Source: Hepsetus odoe
Lineage: Eukaryota > Chordata > Actinopteri > Characiformes > Hepsetidae
Length of the DNA: 64,000 bases
Reading direction: 5' to 3'
NCBI GenBank assembly: GCA_017165825.1
Contig: CM029369.1
Span: 6,897,433 to 6,961,432 of the forward strand
Below the pieces are notes generated by a model, which ran no database searches, was not told the DNA's origin, and saw only the letters and a list, made by a program, of their open reading frames with translations. A program made the translations under genes and the position numbers. The first letter of the stretch is position 1, and each line of letters starts with the position of its first letter. This document shows, piece by piece, positions 57,162-64,000 of the stretch.

Positions 57162-60100
57162 TGTGGCTCAAGACCTCAGTTCAGCACACGTATTGTTGGG
57201 GGTAATCTGTCTCGAGAAGGCCAGTTTCCCTGGCAAGTGAGCCTGCACTTTCAGAGTGAGCACTTGTGTGGAGGCTCTATTGTAGCATCACGCTGGATTC
57301 TAACTGCCGCACACTGTGTGTACGGGTGAGAACACACACACACACTCACTCTCCCTTTTCAATAGATTTGGGATAAATAATATCTTATGATTGTCATTTA
57401 AAAACCTGCATTTCAGTTTATAAGTGAGTGTCTAATGTGTTCATTTTAAGTAAAATTTCATGATAAACTGATCTAATTGACAGGAGAAAGAACCTGAAAC
57501 ACAAACACATCTACTTACTAAATTGTGCTGTTCTTTTAAGAACACTTACTGATTGGTTGTTGGAAACTCCTACTCTTAAAGTGTTTTTAAATACAGGTTA
57601 CAGTCACTTTGGCAGGATTTGGTCTATTATTATTATTGGCTCTTTACTTTCCTGTTGTTTGTTACTGTGCTGGTATCTCATTAAAATCATTATTTTTACT
57701 GTGACACAATTGGCTACATGATTATTATGGCTAGATCTTCAGTTTGGCAGGTAATAATAATTTTAACAGTATTTTTCCCAGTCAAAACAATTTAAGAGTA
57801 ATACTGCAGCACTAACCTGGTTTTGAAAAATACTATTTGTTTCAAAGAAAGTTATTATAATTCCTTTTTTTATGTATGCATTTGTTTGTTTGTTTATCAG
57901 CTTTGCATTCCCCCATCTATGGATGGTACTTGTTGGATTAACAGAGCAGCCGGTCAGTGGAGCTAAGTATCTGTCTGTGCAGAAGATTATTTATCACGCT
58001 CGCTACCGGCCCAAACAGCTGGACTATGACATTGCTTTGCTGAAACTAGTGGAGCCGCTTGTCTTCAACGGTAATGCTTTTTCGATTTTCAATTAGAGTG
58101 TTTTAAAGCAAAGGTTCACCCAGAAAACAAATGTACAAAATGGGCAAAAGTAAACAAATTTTAGAATTTAATGAAAAGTGAAAGCGACTTTTTGTCATTG
58201 TGAAACACAGCACAGTGAAACACTGTGCAAATTCAAACAAATTTCACCCAAATTATTTTAACACCCGGGCAACTATTTCAAGTGCCCGGAGAGCAGTGAT
58301 GGGGACGGTACCCTGTTCAGTGATACCTCAGCACAACCTATTGGTCTGGGATTTGAACCCATGACTTTCCGATCCTGGGGCCAACTCCCTAACCACTAGG
58401 GCAATGCTGCCTGCTACTACTCTTTTAAGTAATTCATTTTTTGTTTATATTAGTAGAATTAAGTACATCAGAAACCCCTTCTGTGTACTTTTTTTCAGTT
58501 TAAATTATGTCAATTTTTTGGGTATAGCTGTTAGATACACTAACCTTCAGATCTCCAGAGCATTTTATCTCCATTTTTGACCAAACCCTTACTTTACCCT
58601 GGAGCAGTGGTGGCCTAGTGGTTATGGACTAGGCCCCAAGCCCAGAAGGAATCCCAAACCAATAGGTTGCCCTGAGGTACCCTTGTTTGGGACTTCTATT
58701 GTCCCAATCACTTCTCAAAGCTGCCCCCTGCTGCAGGCTGTGTGTGAGTTACACGCAGGGAATATTTTGTAGAAGTTCACTGGTAGCTGTGCTGTGCTGT
58801 GATGTGATGTTTGCTTGCAATGACTGTTCTGTTTGCGAGGATTGTTGGCTTGTTGGCTTCTCAATTTCCTTTTAAATCTCTTTTCTTCAGGCTATGTGGA
58901 GCCCATCTGTCTGCCTAACTTTGGAGAGGAATTTGAGGATGGGAAAATGTGCTGGATTTCAGGCTGGGGGGCAACTCTAGATGGGGGTCAGTCGGGGGGA
59001 CAACATTCAATTTATAGGGAGTTTGTCCAACCTTACTGCAATAAAAGCCCCTACTCTTATATCTTATGTCTTCATCCTTTTAGTCATTATACTGTAAATT
59101 GTATTCCTGAGATTGTATCTCAACAAATCCAGTGTTTTACAAATAAAACAAAATCATCTGTCAGATATCAGATACTGTGACTCCCATGCAAGTCCATTTG
59201 CTTCTGTTGCACCATTTAATAATACCACTTTCCCTTCATATTATGTAAAAATTTCATGATCAATGGAAAATATAAATCATTGAAAACTACTTGTGATAGG
59301 ATTACATTAACAAACAATGTTAAGCAAAGCTTGTAACAGCAGTGTCATGTTGACGTACCTGCATGTGAGTATGTTGATTTTATTAGTTTGTGCAGCACTG
59401 AAGTGAGCAGTTGAGGCCTTCATTGTGTGCTGTGTCCCAGGTGATGCGAGTTTTTCTCTGCACTCTGCAACGGTGCCACTTATCTCCGCCAAAGCCTGCA
59501 GCCAGCCTGAAGTCTACCAGGGCCATATCTCACCTGGCATGATCTGTGCTGGATACCTGGAGGGAGGAACAGACTCCTGTCAGGTACCTCCATACATCAT
59601 TGGTTCATCACCTGTTTGAAAAAAATGTATATTAAAAAAAAAATAAAATTATCCTACTGAAATTAAATAAAACATTATTCATAATCTTAAAAAAAGACTC
59701 CATGGATATCTTGCAGAAAGGGAATATTTATGTACCAGCCTTTTTATTCCCTCACAAATGCTTCTTAGGGGGACAGTGGTGGACCACTGGCTTGTGAGGA
59801 CTCTTCTGTGTGGAAGCTGGTGGGGGCCACGAGCTGGGGTCAAGGCTGTGCTGAGAGAAACAAACCTGGGGTTTACACACGCATCACACGGGCTCTCACC
59901 TGGATACACCAGAAAATGGAGGTAAGCAAGATGTAGGGACCAACAACTGCATAGATTTAATAGTTCAGGCCAATGAAATGTTATATTAGGGAGACTTCAG
60001 AAAGACTAGACAATACAGATAAAAATAACAGGCCAGTAAGAAAAGGGATGTAGGTTTTAGAAGTTGATCTGTTTAAAACAGTCTGGACTGTCTCATGGTT

Positions 60101-61289
60101 GAATGTTTCCCAACCCTTGTCCTGAAGGAGTCACATATTTTGAGTGTTTTCACTGCTCCCAGCACTCCTGAACCGATTAATCAGCTCATTAAAACCCCAC
60201 CACTGAGTTGGTTTAGGTCTTTATGGCACGAAAAGAATGTAGGGCAGTGTAGTTGATATTTATGGGAGAGAAAAGCCAAAGGTCTCTCACCCCCTTTTAG
60301 AGGTTGGCTAGAGTTCAGTTTGTTGCCCTCCCATGTTGAGGACTGGAGCTGTATGTTAAGAATATACCACCAAAAAAAAGCATTTTATTATCAGTGACCT
60401 GTATTTAATATTTTTGCGAAGTTTGTTATTTCTTATAGTGATATTTTCAAACTTAACATAGTCTGCAAGTAACTGGACAGAGCACACATTTGCATTATGC
60501 ATAATTAAACTCAATCAGAAATAACTGCTCAGATGCATGTTACGAACTAATGCTGTTGAAGTATCTGTTTGTTCAGTAATGGCACAGCAAGGGATGGTTT
60601 CATCAGTATTGCGGTATTGCAGTATTACCATCAACTTCCGTGTGTAAAAGTCAGGTTCTGTGTGTAGTGAATTAGTCCCACTGCTGTTGATGGTCTGTGG
60701 ACAACATGTGGGAAACAATTCCATTCAATTATTCTGAAAAACATTAGGAATGCATCAGTGAGATCCATGCTTATAAACTTCACAATATCAAGGAGCAGTG
60801 CTCAGAAAATAGCCCTACTTCCTGTGTGTTAACTGTTACAACAGAATCTTCAGTTGTGGTTCCGCTTCAAGCGTGTTCAATGTCCAGTGGTGTTACCTAA
60901 GTGGAAGCAATATAGAAATGAAGAAGAAAAGAAAAAGAAAACAGGAGCTGCTAGTTGCCCAACTTGGTAGAACCATATGGTGAGAAAGATGTAGTTAAAT
61001 ATGACTAAATTAAGGATGGAAATTGAATACATTCAGAAACGTGGACGAATGGAGAGTGAAGTAGAATGAAGAAAATTTTTAAATCTTGCACCTTAAAAAG
61101 CTGCTGTATTTGAGCTTTCATTGAAGTCCATGTTTAGACCACACTAAGATGGCCCTGATCTACTTATTAGAGGTATTTGCAAAAACATGTGCCAGTTTTA
61201 TGATTATTATTATTAAAGTTTGTTTTATAATCTCTTCCCTCCAGAGAGAAGAAACATTAAACCCTTCTCCTGTCAGCTCAGACAACTGA
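49006..61289 (+). CDS. TMPRSS3: Transmembrane serine protease 3
   Basis: Type II membrane serine protease; the human form is needed for hearing. Thirteen coding exons: 49006-49122, 49876-50092, 51436-51552, 52778-52891, 53055-53178, 54037-54159, 55611-55657, 57160-57325, 57901-58070, 58891-58986, 59441-59583, 59769-59921, 61245-61289. They sum to 1632 nt, 543 residues, all in phase. Order: acidic cytoplasmic region (about 125 residues), one membrane helix (MELLIATCVLLAVILVLGI), LDL-receptor class A (CDGLIDCEHGEDELSC), scavenger-receptor domain over three exons, then trypsin domain with activation site TRIVGG. The triad is histidine in LTAAHC, aspartate in DYDIALLKL and serine in GDSGGP. Aspartate in GTDSCQGDSGG gives trypsin-like specificity. 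The end (WIHQKMEREE) resembles human TMPRSS3 (WIHEQMERD). The N-terminus is about 90 residues longer than human. The acceptor of the histidine exon abuts a (TG)n tract. Confidence 0.95.
49510..49722 (+). repeat. tRNA-like SINE (family 2), worn
   Basis: GGGGCAGCAGTGGCTTAGTG, GTAGGTTGCCCTCAGGTACCC, then CACTTTCACTT, in TMPRSS3 intron 1. Confidence 0.75.
50910..51137 (+). repeat. SINE (family 3)
   Basis: GGTTCGAAGCCCACC box, GTCGCTCTGGATAAGAGCGT tail and a TAAATG repeat end. Its first lines contain a tandem GTGTTGGTGGGCTAGTGG. In TMPRSS3 intron 2. Confidence 0.88.
52187..52392 (+). repeat. SINE (family 3)
   Basis: GGTTCGAATCCCACC box and CGCTCTGAATAAGAGCGTCT tail, in TMPRSS3 intron 3. Confidence 0.88.
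54314..54438 (+). repeat. SINE (family 1), 5'-truncated
   Basis: CGACCCCGTTTGGGACAAGC tail ending in GGAAT repeats. Target duplication ATTATTCCAGGG at 54302-54313 and 54439-54450. In TMPRSS3 intron 6. Confidence 0.93.
55389..55436. repeat. (CA)n microsatellite
   Basis: About 48 bp of CA with one CCC interruption, TMPRSS3 intron 6. Confidence 0.95.
55723..55915. mobile_element. Single arm of the fold-back MITE
   Basis: It matches the right arm of 46937-47438 (GAAGGCAAAGGGTGGTCACA, then the ACAGTACTGTATG end) and stops about 65 bp after TMPRSS3 exon 7. The left arm is absent. Confidence 0.8.
57109..57157. repeat. (TG)n at a splice acceptor
   Basis: TG repeated to within two bases of the acceptor AG (57158-57159) of the TMPRSS3 exon with the catalytic histidine. 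The nearest pyrimidine-rich run (TCTATCTCTCTTTC) lies before the repeat, about 70 nt from the acceptor. Confidence 0.95.
58176..58412 (-). repeat. tRNA-like SINE (family 2)
   Basis: Reverse copy in TMPRSS3 intron 9: GTGATGGGGACGGTACCCTG and CCCTAACCACTAGGGCAA. Confidence 0.8.
58604..58810 (+). repeat. tRNA-like SINE (family 2)
   Basis: Forward copy in the same intron as the reverse copy at 58176-58412: GCAGTGGTGGCCTAGTGG and TAGGTTGCCCTGAGGTACCC. The pair could form an inverted-repeat RNA. Confidence 0.8.
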
Positions 61290-63452
61290 GACGTCAGCCG
61301 AGATCCAAAAGACTTTTATAAGTGCATGGAAATTTAAAGGGTGGCTAATTTGCCATTCAGACACTTTTTCATAAGCACAGATTCTTTATTCCTGCATGGG
61401 CCAGTCAGCAAAACGCCTACTGTCGAATCACTGACAGACTGTGGACATCCTTAACCTATATGCCCATTATCCAGACGCTCCGTGTTTCCCTATTTTAAAA
61501 CACAGGTTCTAGCTCAGGAAGGCCTTAGCAAACTGTCAGTGTTGCGGAAAGATCTCCAACTGATTTTGAACATGTTTCCTGATTAAAAGCCTGATTCAGG
61601 GTTTATCTAAACTTTCAGCCTTCCCACACTTTGCCTAACTGCTTGGTATAACAGCAGACTAAGGAAAGCTTATAGCATATGGAAGGTACCGTTATTTCTG
61701 TTCATAATAAGTTCTGTTTTGAATTCAGCCAAAAGTAATTTGCAGTATTTCCTATTTATCTATAAATCCAAAAGCAGAATTTCTCATCTCTTCAAAGACA
61801 TTCAACCTTCCTTGCCCTTTACATGTTACCCTATTATAAAAATGCTTTGAAAGCCCAGTTTTCTCTTTTCTTTACAAAAAAAAAAAGATATATATACATA
61901 AAAAACAAGCACATCTCTAAACCTTTCTCTGTACTTTTTATTCATTAGAAAATGTCTTTACACAGACTGCCATTATATCAGTTTCAAGATTAGAGACTTA
62001 CTGTCATGTGTACATTATTAAGAATGGGCTGCCAACCACAGAAAAGTTGTAACATGATTGAAATGTCATGCTCGTGTCTTTTAAAAGGAGGATATGTCAA
62101 ATGAAACTACATTCAAAAAGCAAGAAGATAGTAAAGAGGTGTGGCAGAAGTGGAAGACCCATCCCAAACAATTGTTTCAACTGATGTTTGTAAACTACTA
62201 CAAAACACAAAACATAGAGCCACTCCATGTAAATAAATAAGAATGTGAATTTCACATTTAGTTTCGTTATTTCGTGCTTGGAAACATTCTTCCCTTTAAA
62301 AAGTAAAAATTTTACAAAACTGAAAAAAACAAAACACAAAGAATAGTTTCCTTTGCTGCAGTTAATTTTCCTACTTTTACTCCAAAAAAATGTTTAAGAA
62401 GTAAAACCAAGTGGCAGAATTTTGCCAATCATGCTGTACAAAAAACAAAAAAGTTGGTTACATTTGTTACTGTGTTTCAAAGATTGTTTTTATAAAGTAA
62501 ACATTGGGAGGTACCACTGGAAGCCTTTTGATATCTAAACCCATAGGGCCAATTTCCAAGACTCAGATAAAGCCTAAGCCAACAACCAAAAGAATTTCCA
62601 GTGGTTAGTCACCATTGTGGCTTCCGTTTAGTCCAAGGCCAGGTTTCATCCATGTCTGAGAAGTCTACAGTTTAGACTAATGTCATTTAACCATATTAAA
62701 CTGGTGAGTCTTTACTCAGTCTTTACGCAGTACTGGCAGGCTTTAGCTTCACTGAGCAGAATAAAATGAATAAAACAGAGAAGCACCTTTTCATCAGGAT
62801 GGATCAGATGCCCCAAACAGAAACCTTTACTGAATGTCTGTTCAGTCTTTTTTCAACCATATCAGTGGATTAAGTTTCCTGTGCTTCCTGTGAGTTTGTT
62901 TTAAAAAAGAGATACGCAAGGCATTCCATTTTGTGGCTTGCTTTAAAACCAATTTACATGTTTTATAAATTTAGACTCCTCTCATGTCTTTTTCTTAGAA
63001 AAGGTTATCAGACCCTGAAAACTGGGCAGCTATCTTGCATGATTTTTTTACATAAATATTTCAACACAAAAAAACTAATAAAAAAGAAAACAAGTATTTT
63101 GCATATATAAAAATAATCATCTTTTTTGCCCGCTGCCTGAAGAGAGTGAGGACATTGGGAAAGACTAGCATGCAGAATAAAACCTTAACAAGCACAAACT
63201 TGCAAAAAGTCAGCATCCAGATGATTTCTTAAAAAAAAAAAAAAGTTAAATCATTACCAAATGCACACTAATCACGGTTTTAAAAACTTGCCTCAAACAC
63301 TTGCTGTCCTTTTTGCTTGCTGTTTTGCAGTTTATAGAAAAAAGTGCACTCACCTACATCACTACACAATCATAACAGTCTATTTCTCACTTTACACACC
63401 TGCCTGTTTGATTGTTCTCTGTAAACTGCTAATCTGTGTGTGTGTGTGTGTG

Positions 63453-63505
<53 letters not shown>

Positions 63506-63686
63506 ACCTATGAAGACACCTATGTACAGTACTTTATGGGATATTTTTCAGAGCCTTTTTTAGTATTTTTTTTTTTTAGTATTTCTTTCTTTGTAGGGCA
63601 GGAAACGTCAGTTTTGTCAGTTCCCACGAGAACTTCTTTACTTAAGTCTTTGTGTGCAAGTTTGTCTTTACAAGTCACTCGGTCAC
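61290..63686. other. Facing 3' UTRs of TMPRSS3 and PKNOX1, no other gene seen
   Basis: TMPRSS3 ends from the left and PKNOX1 from the right, so the interval should hold both 3' UTRs. On the minus strand AATAAA occurs (for example plus TTTATT near 61936), but no site can be chosen with confidence. Confidence 0.55.
63437..63502. repeat. (TG)n/(GA)n microsatellite
   Basis: A short TG run followed by about 44 bp of GA, inside the likely PKNOX1 3' UTR. Confidence 0.95.
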
Positions 63687-63883
63687 TCAGTCACTCGGAT
63701 CCAGGCCCAGCCCGGTTATATTGGCTGACGACAGGTGTGTGTCGTCGTCGTCATCATCTCCACTGTCAATACTTTCTTCTTCACTCTGGTCGTCCATCAT
63801 GACTTGCTGTACAGCGAGGATTGCTCCATCTGATGAAAGAGATTGGAAGCCATCTATGCTCATCCCAACTGTAACCATGGTAC
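63687..63883 (-). CDS. PKNOX1: PBX/knotted 1 homeobox 1, last coding exon
   Basis: PKNOX1 (PREP1) is a nuclear TALE-homeodomain transcription factor that pairs with PBX proteins. Only the C-terminal 64 or so codons are in the window; the homeodomain exons lie beyond the right edge. The exon starts after the acceptor TTGTGTTCAG and reads MVTVGMSIDGFQSLSSDGA, then AVQQVMMDDQSEEESIDSG, then a run of six aspartates, ending GLGLDPSD and stop. This acidic C-terminus matches my memory of PKNOX1 rather than its paralogue PKNOX2, and the neighbours (PDXK, TMPRSS3, human 21q22.3) support that choice. Confidence 0.85.
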
Positions 63884-64000
63884 CTGAACACAAAGATATT
63901 GGATAGTTATCAAACAATTTGTTTTAAGCACGTACCTTATAATGCTTTTACACACATACATTACCACAATAATTAGTGACTTTATGTATGCCAGTGTGGT
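63884..64000 (-). other. Start of PKNOX1 last intron
   Basis: Non-coding sequence beyond the acceptor of the last exon, cut by the window edge. Confidence 0.6.

Noticed and set aside
1..64000. CRISPR arrays, operons or prokaryotic gene systems
   Set aside because: None seen; the sequence is vertebrate nuclear DNA with spliced genes.

Overview
The window looks like nuclear DNA of a ray-finned (teleost) fish. It is AT-rich, with intron-split genes, long (CA)n/(TG)n microsatellites, at least three tRNA-like SINE families, several non-LTR retrotransposons and two runs of exactly 500 N (12318-12817 and 33112-33611), which are scaffold placeholders. No prokaryotic features are present. Exons below were placed by hand from protein recognition, splice consensus and reading-frame bookkeeping. 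No database search was possible.

Left half, about 1-29.4 kb: a tandemly duplicated cluster of small immunoglobulin V-set receptors on the minus strand, broken up by transposons. The unit has six coding exons: leader, Ig-V, transmembrane, basic stop-transfer, short tail and terminal exon. One copy is intact in frame (26183-28798, 191 codons). One is in frame but has a poor first donor and is stretched to 10 kb by insertions (14364-24661). One carries a frameshift (2151-6153). One is known only from tail exons next to an assembly gap (8468-9289). Insertions include a 4.4-kb LTR element (14925-19292, target duplication ATATG), a solo LTR (29063-29338, target duplication GTTGA), two LINEs and several SINEs. 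Intact-looking duplicated copies serve as 'empty sites' that confirm several insertions.

The LTR element is the most unusual object. It has no recognisable protease, reverse transcriptase or integrase. It carries three open frames: a possible gag-like ORF, an ORF with nine IQ calmodulin-binding-type repeats resembling those of the spindle protein ASPM, and a coiled-coil ORF. The coiled-coil part is shared with a related element cut by the left window edge (1-733).

Right half, about 33.6-64 kb: ordinary genes. PDXK (pyridoxal kinase, minus strand, first nine coding exons, the end missing beside the second gap) is followed by a secreted FGF-family gene (plus strand, four coding exons, 194 aa), TMPRSS3 (type II transmembrane serine protease, plus strand, thirteen coding exons, 543 aa) and the last coding exon of PKNOX1 (minus strand). 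PDXK, TMPRSS3 and PKNOX1 all lie on human 21q22.3, so this is a conserved block. I know of no FGF gene at that human location. These genes do not form one pathway; their grouping reflects ancestral synteny.
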